Shown here piece by piece: positions 34,626-46,380 of a stretch of DNA of 64,000 nt. Both the position numbers and the translations under genes were made by a program. The DNA is from Colius striatus. Lineage: Eukaryota; Chordata; Aves; Coliiformes; Coliidae. The notes below the pieces were generated by a model, which was not told where the DNA came from, did not search any database, and saw nothing but the letters and a program-made list of their open reading frames with translations. Location: positions 9,746,867 through 9,810,866 of the forward strand of contig NC_084760.1 in the NCBI RefSeq assembly GCF_028858725.1. Direction: 5' to 3'. Every line of letters begins with the position of its first letter. Within the stretch, counting starts at the first letter, position 1.

Positions 34626-36147
34626 TGAGTCCTGGTTTCCATGCAGTTTCAGCAGCAATACTTTACATCCTTAACATAGATTATCCAAACATATTTTTTT
34701 TCACATTGTAGCTGTTAGAATGAAGTCAGAATTTAATAGTTTCTGTTTGAAAGCCATCATGAAAACCCAGGCCATATTCAGAAGAGTGATGGTGGTAAGT
34801 TAGTGAGCCCGTATGCAGTCAGGGCTATGGAAAACAATGCTACATGTTGTTAGGAAGCTCATACCGTTGACCAGAGAGAATAAATGGGGTATGAATGGGA
34901 ATATCTGCTGGAAGACAATCTAGATTTATATCTGTAGGGATTAAATACCAGATTTCCAGTAGGAATGGAAAACAGGGGGGGAAAACCCCCCAAACAGTAC
35001 AGTTTCATTATATTAGAAAATGGCCAAGATAGACACTAGATGGGTTGTATTTATTTGAGAGGGCACAGTGAGACAATTTCACCAAATGTGAAGAGAAACT
35101 AATCTCTTGTTTACACAAATAGTCAATGTGCATCTTCTATATTTTAGGAACAGAGTGTTTGTACATGGAGATAAAACGAAGTTCTCGTCAGGGTGGTTTA
35201 TAAGTAGCAATAAATCAGTCAGGCTGATACTGAGGATTAAAAATGCTGAAGATCAAGCATGCTGAAGATAAAAATGATAGGTTTTTACTGTCACAGTGAC
35301 CTATATAAACCTCTATCACCACAGTCCTAATAGCATTCATTCTGTGAGCAGAGGGACTAGTGAAGCTTGATTTCCTGACAGTCTGTGCCTTGCCTGAAGA
35401 TCCATTTTGCCATGTCCTCAGCAAACTGTTCTCCCTCCTTCCTGGGCAGCCTCACTGTGTTCCCTCCTGAGCTGCTGCAGAGTCATCAGCCAGAGGCAGA
35501 GCCACGCCACTGTTTGCTGTCTGGTGTATGTCCTTAGGGCTGCTACTGGCTTCTTTTCAATCAGACTCCAATTTTTACAGTTTGATGTCAGCAGGTGCTG
35601 ATTTTCTGGTAAGAAACTGGTAAGATTGTGCAAAGGCTGAGGTCATTACCTATCACCTGACAATGCTAAAAACTGACTAAAGGGTTAAACAGTTGCTGAG
35701 GAGTGGCTGTCAAACAGCTGTGTGGATAGGCAGACAGTGAACATGTCTCACTGCTTGGAGGTGCCAAGCTAAAAATCCTTCATGATGATTCATATGTATC
35801 ACCATTTCCAGTCCACAGCTGGTGAGTGCAGGAAGTGTCTGCTCAGCAGAAAGATAAAGCTTTTGAGCTGTAGGGATTTCAGTCAACTGAAATTTCAGAC
35901 CAGGCTTTTTACTCCTAGCAAGCCTCAGAAGCTCCAACTGGACAGTAGCCTTCCTCTTCTCTCCCTATCATCCTGCTTAAACAATGAGTTTAAACAGTGG
36001 CAAGGGGGAAAGAGAAGGTTATCCCAGGGTTTGTGTTGGATAAGTACCAGCTATGTGTCTCCCCTTTACAGCTGGGTGAAAGCTCCTTACTAGCCTAAAT
36101 ATATCCATATGTAGCAGGATCTTCTTGCAATAGTGTAAAACTATTTA
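34626..36147. other. Intergenic, nothing recognised
   Basis: No gene or repeat family was recognised. A small inverted G7/C6 pair (GGGGGGGAAAACCCCCC) lies at about 34975-34991. Confidence 0.45.
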
Positions 36148-36413
36148 CAGAATCACAGAATCTCAAGGGCTGAAAGGGACCTTGAAAGATCATCCAGTCC
36201 AACCCCCCTGCCAGAGCAGGACCACCTAGAGTAGGTCACACAGGAACTTGTCCAGGTGGGTTTGAATGTCTCCAGAGAAAGAGACTCCACAACCCATCTG
36301 GGCAGCCCCTGCCAGTGCTCCCTCACCTCAACAGGGAAGAAATTCTTCCTTGTATTTCTTTGGAACCTCTTGTGTTCCAGTTTATACCCATTGCCCTTTG
36401 TCCTATCATTTAC
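36148..36413 (-). mobile_element. CR1 LINE 3' fragment
   Basis: Reversed tail ACAGAATCACAGAATCTC, then AAAGGGACCTTGAAAGATCA, CAGAGCAGGACCACCTAGAG, TTTGAATGTCTCCAGAG and CCCATTGCCCTTTGTCCTAT. It is near-identical in layout to the copy at 18026 but longer. Confidence 0.92.
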
Positions 36414-38389
36414 TCTAACAGCTACTCTTTTGCAGTTTCCCCATCTTTGAGCAGCATCTGCCCACTGGCTTTTTGCTGCTGCCATGGGTGCAGTAAGATT
36501 TCTATGAAGTGTTTGGGAAGAGAAAGGGTGGGGATATTAGAAATCAGTCCTGTGGTTGCATTGTGGAGCAGCTCAGGAAGGAGTTGGGTTCCTGGCTGTT
36601 GACACAGCTGATGACTGTAGAACAACATATCTCATTAGCTGATGTGATTCTGGGTGTCCATGAGGACTTGAGCATAGTGCAGGTGATGGTGAAGGGTTTT
36701 TTCCTTTTGGGCTGTTTGATTAGAGAGCGGCTAAGGGGCAAAGATAACATTGGGAATCTTAAATGAGGAATGTGTTAGAACATAATGCTTTTGTTGTATA
36801 CATAATCTTTGCTCATATATTTGAAACCTGTTTTGTAGTTTATAAACCCCAATTTGCTGTCACAGTTTTGATACTCATAGTTAAAACTCTGCCCTTTATG
36901 TTTCTGGTTTCTTCTGTTTTATATCACACTGTAGACTTAAGTGTCAAGTAAAATTGTTACTGTTTTCTTCCAGGAAAAAAAAATAGTGACTTTTCTGCTT
37001 TTGTCATTTCAAAATCTCATGTCAATGGGCTAGGCAGAAAACCTTGTGTGTGGCAGGTAGTAGCTTAAGATTGCAAACCACTGCACCCACTTCCACCTCT
37101 TCAGGTAACTTAAAATGGGCCTTACAGGGAAGAGGGTTTGGACAAAGTCTGTATTTGATGAGTCCTCTGAGTAGATGGTGTAAAAGAAGACCAGAAGATT
37201 GCTCCCTGAGAGCCTCTCTCAATCCTCAAGCCCTGATGTGAAGAATAGTGCTCAGGCTGGTAGAACAAAGTTATCCTTGCAGGACTGTTGTAACTCTGTC
37301 ATCTCCTTTCCAGGCTTCATAATCTATATCAGAGAGATAATGACATGTTATTGTATATGAAAGACCCAGACACTAACACAATCCTCTCCAGAAAACTAGC
37401 AACCAAACACCCTTAAAAGCTGTGAGTAACTGTGTTTGAAGATACCTCCTGCCTATGTGCCACTGGGGGTCTTCTCTGAACAAAGGACACATCTCCAGGT
37501 ACATGAACATATATATATATGTATGTATATTATGAGCTACTTGAACACTACATACTGCCAAAGGAAGATGAAGCCCCAAGAGCTGTACATTTTTCTTTGT
37601 TGCAAGGTGCCCTGTACAGTAGTAGATAAGATCACAATTTAACTTAGGTATTTTCAGACCCCTCAGGTATCTATCTCCTGAGCCATAGCAAAATCCTTAC
37701 CAGAAGCAAATTAATCCTGTAGCTATCATGCCCCAGAGTGGAACCCAACTACAGCAGAACAAAAAGTCCTGAGCACGTCACCAGTGTCACCATGACAAGT
37801 AACCCTGGGCTGTACAGCCTGGGAAACGCAGATCATCACAAACACCTTGATGCTGGTAAGACCAGACCATCACCAGTCACACTGGCAGTTGGTTTCCTGA
37901 GGCAAAAATCAAAGAGGGAACTAAAATTAATAGCTCAGCTTTGTCTCAAAAATTACAGGCTTAGTGGGAAGACTGATTTCCTAGAACACCAAGGCTTTTC
38001 CTGACGAGTCTTTCACTGCTTGTACCCTGCCCTTACACCACAGAGGCTGTGTCTGTCACCTCTCCTCTTCCAAATCTTTCTTTGTACACCAGAGGTGCAA
38101 ATTAGCCTTTTGTTTAAAGTCCTTTAATTGGTGAAACTTGGCAAGTAATGCCTGCCTGCAGCTAGCCTCAAGCTTGTGCTCTTTCAGACCTGAGCTCCTC
38201 TGTCCCAGAGTACACCCCACTTTCCCGGATCCATCATCTGGTGTGTAAAAGCAGCTGTCACTCTGCAAACCTCACCCCACTCCCACACTCTTAATGGCTG
38301 CACCCCCACAAATATCACTGCAGGATGTTCTTCTTAGCTATTAAAGAGATGTCAATCTGTCTTTATCCTTAATGAGGCTGTGAAAACAC
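36414..38389. other. Intergenic; short AT microsatellite
   Basis: No gene was recognised. An (AT)n/(GTAT)n microsatellite lies at 37509-37530. Short open frames are not supported by any domain or splice signal. Confidence 0.45.
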
Positions 38390-38480
38390 AAGGCAGCTCA
38401 GGTGGGAAGGAGCCCCAGGAGGTCTCCAGCCTGACCTCCTGCTCACTGCCGGCTCAGCTGTGAGATGGGGTGGCTTTTAA
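38390..38480 (-). mobile_element. Old CR1 LINE tail fragment
   Basis: CAGGTGGGAAGGAGCCCCAG, GAGGTCTCCAGCCTGACCTC and CTGCTCACTGCC follow the pattern of an old reversed CR1 3' end (GGAAGGACCTC...GGTCATC...CCAACC...CTGCTC). The octamer tail is lost. Moderately uncertain. Confidence 0.5.
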
Positions 38481-39659
38481 TGATGCTGCCTGGCAGTAGG
38501 ATGGGCCTGAGCTTTAAAGAGAGAAGACAAAGGCAGAAATGCTTTCAAGAGCTTTTTGTGTGTGCAGGTGTCGCACAGCCAGGATGGCGTGTCTGTGTAG
38601 ACCCAAGGTCAAGTTAACACATATCACCTTTTCTCTCCCCATTGGGTTTATATCTGGAAGGAAAACCACAAATCCCATCCAGTTGTCTCCTGCCAAGCTG
38701 TATTAATGCTGACATAGACTGAAGTGATTGAATATGAGGATTAACTTCTGGTAATTGAAATACTGCTTTCAGATCTCCTGTCCCACATCCCACATGCATT
38801 CTCAGTTGCATCTCAGAGGAAAGCTCTTTTCTCCTCAGAAACTGTTTTCTCTGTTCTTTTTTCCATTCTTCCAGATTTATTTCTTTGGAACTTCTAAACC
38901 ATTAATATATTACAGAAACATTACTGAGAACTCAAAGGCTTTGGACTTTGTGTTTCAATTTTCCAAGAGAAATCCTCTTTTGCTGCATTTCCCAGTGTGA
39001 GTATTTATGTCCCTTGAATGCCATCCAGTGGTGGAAAGGCAGGGCATCTCCCAAGACTGCTGATGAACTGCCTCCAGCCACGGCAAGTTGACACGGGAAG
39101 TTATTTTTACATTATCAGCACATCATGCTTGTGCCCTATTTGTAATGAAATCAGAAACCATAAAAAAGTATTTTATATGGCGAGTCAAAGGAACAGAAAA
39201 GCCATCTGGTGTTTCACAGTTCTTTAGAACGTGAGAGGCAATATACCCTACTTATAATTTGAATTTATCTAGCCTTATGGCTCAAGCTTTAAACAATTTT
39301 ATGCTTTAAACACCAGCAAGGGCTGATTTTTTCATCTTCATTAGGATGAAGATTTTTTTAAGGCCAGACTTTTCTCTTGCAATTTGCCTAAGTAGGAGAC
39401 TGCTTCATTAACCATTTCCATGCAGGGCTTTGGAGTAACTGGGTGTTTCAGAAACTGGCACATGGAGATTGCAAAATATACCTTGTTGAGAATACATTGT
39501 TACTTTCTGACTTCCCTGTAGCCTGGACTCAGTACAGATTTGATTCCATGCAATTACAAAAACACAAAAGACTGCAGGTAACATCACACTCTGTCAGTTC
39601 AGCCCTGTCCAATAAACAGCAGGTTTGGGTGGAAGTTAAAAATATACATTGGGGAGAGA

Positions 39660-40091
39660 GTCCAGCACAGGGCCACCAAGATGATCAGGGGACTGGAGCA
39701 TCTTTCAGACGAGGAAAGGCTGCGGGAACTGCGGCTGTTTAGTCTGGAGGAGACTGAGGGGAGATCTTATTAACATTTACAAATATCTAAAGGGTGGATG
39801 TCAGGAGGTTGGGACATCCCTTTTTTCTATAGTAGATAGCAACAGGACAAGGGGTGATGGGATGAAGCTGGAACACAAAAAGTTCCATTTAAATATAAGA
39901 AAAAACTATTTCACTATGAGGTGAGGGAGCCCTGGAAAAGGCTGCCCAGAGGGGTTGTGGAGTCTCCTTCTTTGGATGTCTTCAAGATCTGCCTGGACAC
40001 ATTCCTATGTGACTTGATCTAGGTGCAAGAGGTTTGGACTAGATGATCTCTAAAGGTCCCTTCCACTCCTACCATTCTATGATTCTATGAT
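39660..40091 (+). mobile_element. CR1 LINE 3' fragment
   Basis: Begins in the end of ORF2 (GTCCAGCACAGGGCCACCAA, GATGATCAGGGGACTGGAGC), then CTGTTTAGTCTGGAGGAGAC, GGGATGAAGCTGGAACACAA and GGACTAGATGATCTC. It ends with an intact octamer tail, ATTCTATGATTCTATGA. One of the youngest-looking copies. Confidence 0.95.
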
Positions 40092-40116
40092 TATTCAGAT
40101 CTTAAACCACAATTTA

Positions 40117-40192
40117 GAATCATAGAATGGTAGGGGTTGGAAGGGACCTTTAGAGATCATCTAGTCCAACTCCCCTGCAGAAGCAGGTTCAC
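40117..40192 (-). mobile_element. CR1 LINE tail fragment, tail-to-tail with the preceding copy
   Basis: GAATCATAGAATGGTAGGGG, TTGGAAGGGACCTTTAGAGA, TCATCTAGTCCAACTCCCC and TGCAGAAGCAGGTTCAC form the reverse complement of the preceding element's end, 25 bases away. The two form a near-perfect inverted repeat. Confidence 0.93.
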
Positions 40193-43100
40193 TGTTTTCT
40201 CTCCTCACCCAGTTTCTGTTCTTCCCCATTGCTACCATTTAATGATGGCAATACAGAATGAATAAGCGGCCAGGAAATGGAAAGAAATAGTTAAAAATCC
40301 ACCCATAAAACTAACCAAAAAGAACAATTCCTTATTATCTCATTTCTTTTTACAAAGAAGAGCATCTTCTTATGGAACTGGAGGTTACTTACTGAGACTA
40401 AAGTTATCTCTAGCAATTAAGAGGAGGTATAGCGTTAAGGAAAGTTTCAGGGTGGAATGCAGCTGATATGCAAGGAATCTGTCATGTTCCATGATAGTTC
40501 CCTAAGCAACATAACCTGCAGCCTTAGATATCAGCAACATCAGGGTAGCTTGGTAAGCTGACTCTGAGAGAAAGAGCATGGAGGGAGGAGTGGAGTCAAG
40601 ACATCACAGCCAGGATCTGTGATATCACTACGGGGATGGGAACTCGATGGTACTATCAAAATGATGAGCTGCATCGTTGTCACCCTGACCCAACAGTTTC
40701 TCATTTTTTGTCCAAATCACGTCCTCTGGTTGAACCATGCTCATGATAATCTCAGTGCAATGCCAAACTTTAACAGCAAAGTGAGGAAATTTTACACCAG
40801 TTATAACAAAGATACGTGTGACTAATCACTCAAGCTCCACTTGCAGATAAAAACAGTGCAAAAATGGCTTAAGAGGAAGAATGTTAGAAGATACCATCAC
40901 AGACATGTCGGCTGGACTTCATTGCTGCCCTCTGGGATCAGATGAGTGTCTGGATCTCTCTCCCAGCCCCATAGGGACAACCACTGCATGAGGTTTGAAC
41001 ACTCAGTTATACCAAGTGCTTCCCTGGGAAACTTAGAAACCTCTATAGAGGTTTTTCATCATTTCATGTTGTTTGTCACCAGCTGTATTATTCATATACT
41101 TGGTATTTGCGTGTGCTTTGCAGATGGTGTATCTAAACTGCACTGTTCATTAGCCTAGCTGGGACAGTCCTTGTTGAATGAGACCAAACTCCTTATAAAT
41201 GGCTGTGCTAGTTCATAGAATATGACTGGACTGAAGGTGCAATGTGCTATGTGTGCATCCACAGATGTGGGAGTTCAGGATATTGAACGTGACTGGACTT
41301 ATAGTGCTGCATTGTGCATCGCTCAGAATCTAAGCCCAGCTACCTCCAGCCCTCCTGACATCTGAGGATAAGCTGGCATGCAAAGGGAGTTATTTTCTGA
41401 CACATTTCTTTACCCTTTAAAGCAATACTTCTTTTTTTTTTTTTTCTATCTCTGCAAAATGTTGATATTGAGTCTTTTAAAACTCATGTCATTTGGGGCA
41501 AGTTTTCCTCTTTGATATATTTCCTGCCCAGTCACCTCTGCTTTTTGTCGAGTCAAACTATGATTTCTTGCCCTCCAGTAAGATTCTCCACTTGCACCCT
41601 GAGCTGGAACCTTTTATGCTGCCTGCTGCTAGACCCCTGATTTGACAATGAGGGTCAACCCTTGTCCTACATGGGCCCTTCTTCACTGATTGTCTTACAA
41701 GGATTTGGAGCATAGGGCTGAATAGATATTCACGTTGTTTCTACCTAACAGCTTCTCTCTCCATGGCAACCGTAAAACTGTACCAGAGGGCATCCCCAGC
41801 TCCTTGGTCATTCATACTAGTGACCTCTTAGTACAGTCCACGACACTGTGTCAGTTTATGCCACCCCAGACTTCATTCAAGAGAGAGCATTTGGGAGTGT
41901 TCCAGTATAGCTCCAGTTCAGGGGGACAAGCTTAGGGAAGGAGAGAGAACTCCTGAGCAGGGACCAAGGACTTGGGCATCGTTGGATGAGTGTCTGTACC
42001 TTTATGTACAGGTCCTGGGCTTCTAGAACACGGTATTCAAATCTCTTCTGAGTCCCAGACACAATGTATAGTTATGTTTGGCGTTGGCATTAGTGGCTAC
42101 TTGGGCCTTAGCTGTTGTGATGAGGCACAGAATGGTACCTACTCTTGTTTTCTTTTCATCCTGGCTGTTTAAATAATTTGCATGCTTGGGAGGACTGCTA
42201 TGGGATGTGGACTATGGGATCAGCAATGCCACTGACTTCTCTAGATACAATTTTCAGGGAAGCTATTGCAAGAGCTATGACATATTTTGGGATTAATACT
42301 CCAGGTCTGCCTGTCTGTGAAGACTAATCCCAAGAAAGAGGTATCACTCAGTTCTGTTGGTGTTCCTTTTCTTTGCTTTGACAGGCATATTCCTATGCCT
42401 GTTTCATGAATATCCTGCGCACACTTCTTTCGATGAGGCAAATCACATCTCTCTTTTATCTGCCTCATCTCTCAAGGAACAAAGTGCTCTTAGAAGCCAG
42501 GACTTGTAGTAGTTCTCTAATTGCTGAAAAATAATCATGCACAGATCATGCTTCAAAAAATCAGGCACCTAACATAGAAGTAATGAACTTAGGAGCAGCA
42601 ATAGATTGGAAGTTTATTTGCCTGCTAGTTTTACAGTCTTTAGCAGTATCATATTTTCAAGCTTCCTTGCCTTCCCTGCATCCCCACATCTTGGAGGAAG
42701 GCACCTAAGCAGAGAGAGACAGGTAGAGGTAGGTAGGGCCTGGCAGTCCGAAGTGCCTGGTCCTTCCAGTATCTGCCTCTGCTCCCCACTTTTAACTGTC
42801 TTCTTCAGGCTGCCTGGAGGGATTCAGCATCTCCCTCCATTTTTGGGGTTAAACTCTAATTCCCCATAGAGGGGTGGAGGGAGCTAATTCAAGAAGCAGA
42901 GAGGGAACGTGACTTCTACTCCTGATGAATCATGACACAACTACTGTTTAGTCCCAGGACAGCCTGCCCCAGTTTATGCTGTACACCCACTCTTCTGTCA
43001 GTCCTGCACAATCAGTGGCCATGGCTTTCATGTCTGAAGAAGCCGATGGGTACATGGTACATCGAGACTTGTTCTACCCTAGAGCTGCATAAGTGTGTTT

Positions 43101-43849
43101 TCTGCCCCATGCCAGGGCTTCTGTCTGGAGCCTCTCCTGTTTCCAAGTCTGAGTGGTGATGCACTACTTGAGGTGTTCCTCTCTACTTGCATGTAGTCTA
43201 GTTAAAATCTTGTTTCCAGCAGCACAGGAGCAAGCTTGGATGCAGGGTAGAGATATTTTCTTCATCAAATATCCCAGTTTTCACCGTGACCTATCCCTAC
43301 AGTTCTGTCTTGCTTTGTTTTCTATCATGGAGGTGCAAATATCCCTGTTGCAGTCCGTGTCTGTCTGCTGGCTCCTGTCTGGCTCACAGAGGCATATCCC
43401 TTGTCTGCCAGCAGATGCCATCAAAACTGATCAAACGTGACAAGCTACAGACTCATGAGGGAAGGACAGCTCTGGTTCTTTTCCACTTTCTCTTCTCTTT
43501 TCTACAACAAGGCCAGGAAAGGGAAGGAGTGATTAAAGAATAGACTAAAAATAATTCAAAGAACATGCAAGTTTGGTGTCTTTCAGCTGATTAAACAAGT
43601 GTGGAAAGAACTAGTCAAAGCCACCTCTGGGTAATTAACAACTATCACAGAGAATTAAAGAATATGGGGAGGCTTAATAAAACTATTTGTAACTTTACAT
43701 GTATAAAATTGCAAATAGAGCTTGGATAACATAATTCCTACAACAGAGGAATCTTTTACACGCTGAGCCAGACTGACTCTGACACTTGAGAAGATGCAGG
43801 ACACATGTTTAAGCACTCAGTCTGTACACACCTCCTCAAGTGAAAAGAA
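40193..43849. other. Intergenic, nothing recognised
   Basis: No gene or known repeat was recognised. A 15-T run lies at about 41431-41445. Two related lines around GTGACTGGACT (41220-41265 and 41285-41330) look like a diverged local duplication. Confidence 0.4.
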
Positions 43850-44330
43850 ATAGCATGGATTTGTTGAAATAAACTGTGTCAAAGAAAGCTAGTTTCATTC
43901 TTTGACAGGATAATGACTTGCTCTGTGAGAAGTGAGAAACCTAATTTGCCTTGCATTTAAGTAAAACTTCAGCTATATTGGATACATTATTTTCAAATCA
44001 TGTCTGAGTGAAGAGAAAATTTTCAATCCTAGATGAATGCACAACTAGCTGAAAAACTGTGCTCATAAATAATTTCCAAGGATTCAGTGTCAAGAAGGAA
44101 GATTTTGCAAATGCAGTTCTGTGGGACAAGACCTCAGAGCAGCTCTAACCATTATTTTTATTGATGGTTATTTTTATTGATGACTTGGATGATAAACTAA
44201 ATGGGATATTTGTGAAGTCTGCAGACGACATTAAGTGGTTAGTGGGTTTATGTACCTTGAAGGAGAAGAATTCGCTTTGATTTACAAGTGAATGGAAACT
44301 TCAGGTGACAGTGAAGTCATTTGCTTTCTT
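43850..44330 (+). mobile_element. Ancient CR1 LINE relic (RT domain)
   Basis: Worn but ordered CR1 ORF2 landmarks are visible. AGCATGGATTTGTTGAAAT with AACTGTGTCAAAG and CATTCTTTGACAGGATAATG (43852-43915) correspond to the HGF..SC..N..F region. TCTGTGGGACAAG corresponds to the PQG region (44118-44130). TTTTTATTGATGACTTGGAT and TGTGAAGTCTGCAGACGACA (44173-44230) correspond to the segment leading to the FADD box. A 17-base duplication, TTATTTTTATTGATG, lies just before that box. No open frame survives. Confidence 0.7.
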
Positions 44331-45063
44331 GTTGCTTCTGCAGCCACAAATGAAACCCAGACTTTGATATTCTGGGGACTCTGCCAATTTTGAAAACACA
44401 TTTTCACAGTGTTTCTATCATTTGTTTCATGGAAACTCTTTTCAAGGAATTCGGTCAAATAAACACTGGTGATTTAACACTGAGGTTAATTGAGAAGAGT
44501 GCTGTTTCAAGATGCTCAAAGCATGAGTGGCTGATGGCCATACTGCTGGTTTGTATTGAAAATCTCATAAAATAGATTCTTTTGTCTAATTTTTCACCAA
44601 GGGAGGACTTAAATATTTGAAAATGGACTTAAGAAAACATGGCTGTTCCAGTATGTCTTTGGTGTCCTTTTAAATTCATGCTGGCTGCAGCTACCACTGC
44701 ACTATGCATCCACAAAGGAGGGAGGGGAGAATGTATATAGTTGTGTCAATGCTATGTTACACACATTATTAAATCACTGAACTGTAAACTGCTCAAGAGG
44801 AGACATTTGTCCTCTTAAGCCATCCCTGCATCAGGAATGGTAACCTGGGAAAGAGAGGGAGGGAACACATGTGGGAACTGCAGCTGTGCTGATTGAACTT
44901 GTCACTCAAAATCAGTCAGTGAACTCTGGTAAAGAAAATAGAAGATGAGGGGGGCTGATTTCTCTAGGCTGAGATTTTGAGAAATGAGACATTACTATTT
45001 ACACAGAAATCAGAGTCAGTTCAGTAGACTCAATAGTTTGAAGCCTGTGCTACTTTAAGTGTT

Positions 45064-45500
45064 ACAGAATCACGGAATCACAGAGTAGCAGGGGTTGGAA
45101 GGGACCTTTAGAGATCATCTGGTCCAACTCCCCTGCAGAAGCAGGTCGACCTAGAACAGATGGCATAGGAACATGTCCAGATGGGTCTTGAAGACCTCCA
45201 AGGAAGGAGCCTCCACACCCTCCCTGGGCAGCCTGTGCCAGGGCTCCCTCACCTCAACAGTGACATAATTTTTTCTTATGTTTAAATAGAACTTTTTGTG
45301 TCCCAGCTTCATCCCATTACCCTTTGTCCTGTTACTAGATAACATCAAAAAAAGTATGGCTCTAACCTCCTGACACCCACCATTTAGATATTTGTATGTT
45401 TTAATGAGATCCCCCCTCAGTCTCCTCCAGACTAAACAGCCCCAGTTCCCGCAGCCTTTCCTCACAGGGAAGATGCTCCAGTGCCCTGATCATCTTGGTA
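45064..45500 (-). mobile_element. CR1 LINE 3' fragment
   Basis: Reversed tail ACAGAATCACGGAATCACAG, then TTGGAAGGGACCTTTAGAGA, TCATCTGGTCCAACTCCCC, CAGCTTCATCCCATTACCC and CAGTCTCCTCCAGACTAAAC, ending in late ORF2 near 45500. It is the same subfamily as the copy at 39660, in the opposite orientation 5 kb away. Confidence 0.94.
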
Positions 45501-45825
45501 ACCCAATGCTGCTCACACACTAGTGTAGTGTTCATCACCACAAGACAGAGCTTATATCAGGAACTTTGGGAGACAAATTCTTACTCTTCTCCAAAGAGAG
45601 GGAAGCTGAAGGTTGTCATTCTTTGCTGTATTGTATGCTGTGATTCCATTCATACCTTTGCAGAAAGCTCAGAAAACTGACAAAACTGGAACTATCATCT
45701 GGATTGCAAGTAAGCAGACCTGAGTTCCTCCCTGTGTCAGTTCTGTGGCTCAGGGATAGGAAGAGACAAACCTAGGTCTTTCCCATATACACATGACAAA
45801 ATCTTACTGTCTCTTGGGACAGAGG

Positions 45826-46380
45826 TAGGAGAGAGGGCTATTTCCAGTCAGTTCTAAGATGGACCTACAGCTGAGGGAGCAGAGACCCACTCGTAACCTG
45901 TGTCAGGACCTATGCTGGAGCAGATTGTAAAGACCTGTATCCCATGGGAAGGACTCACACTGGTGAGGGACTGTTTCCCATGGGAGAGACCCCACAGTGC
46001 AGCAGTGGGAAGTGTGAGGAGGCCTCCCCCTGAGAAGCAGCAGCAGCAAAGTCCATCTGTAATGAACTGACCACAACCCCCATCCCCTGTGCTGCTTGGG
46101 GAAAGGAAGCAGAGTCCTGGGAAGAGGGAGGGATGGGGGGGAAATGTTTTAAGATTCAGTTTTATTTCTCATCTCTCTGTTCTGATAGTTCATTAGCAAA
46201 ACATTTCTGCCCAAGCTGAGTCTGTTTTGCTCATGACACTAATTGCTGAGTGATCTCCCTGTCCTTATCTCGACTCACAAACCTCTCATTATAATTCCAT
46301 CTCCCCTGTTCAGTTTAGGAAGGGGAGTGACAGAATGACTTGGTGGGCACCTGGCACCCAGCCAGGGCTAAATCACCACA
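45826..46380 (+). mobile_element. Second copy of the LTR, 5'-truncated and internally shortened
   Basis: Matches the LTR at 6782-7935 from CCAGTCAGTTCTAAGATGGA (45843-45862) onward. It lacks the first ~100 bases and most of the ~60-base subrepeats: the sequence jumps from ACAGCTGAGG to GAGCAGAGACCCAC. It then follows the same path through AGTCCATCTGTAATGAACTG, TTTTAAGATTCAGTTTTATT, GAGTCTGTTTTGC and GGGCACCTGGCACCCAGCCA to AATCACCACA at 46380. No internal retroviral genes adjoin it. Confidence 0.9.
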
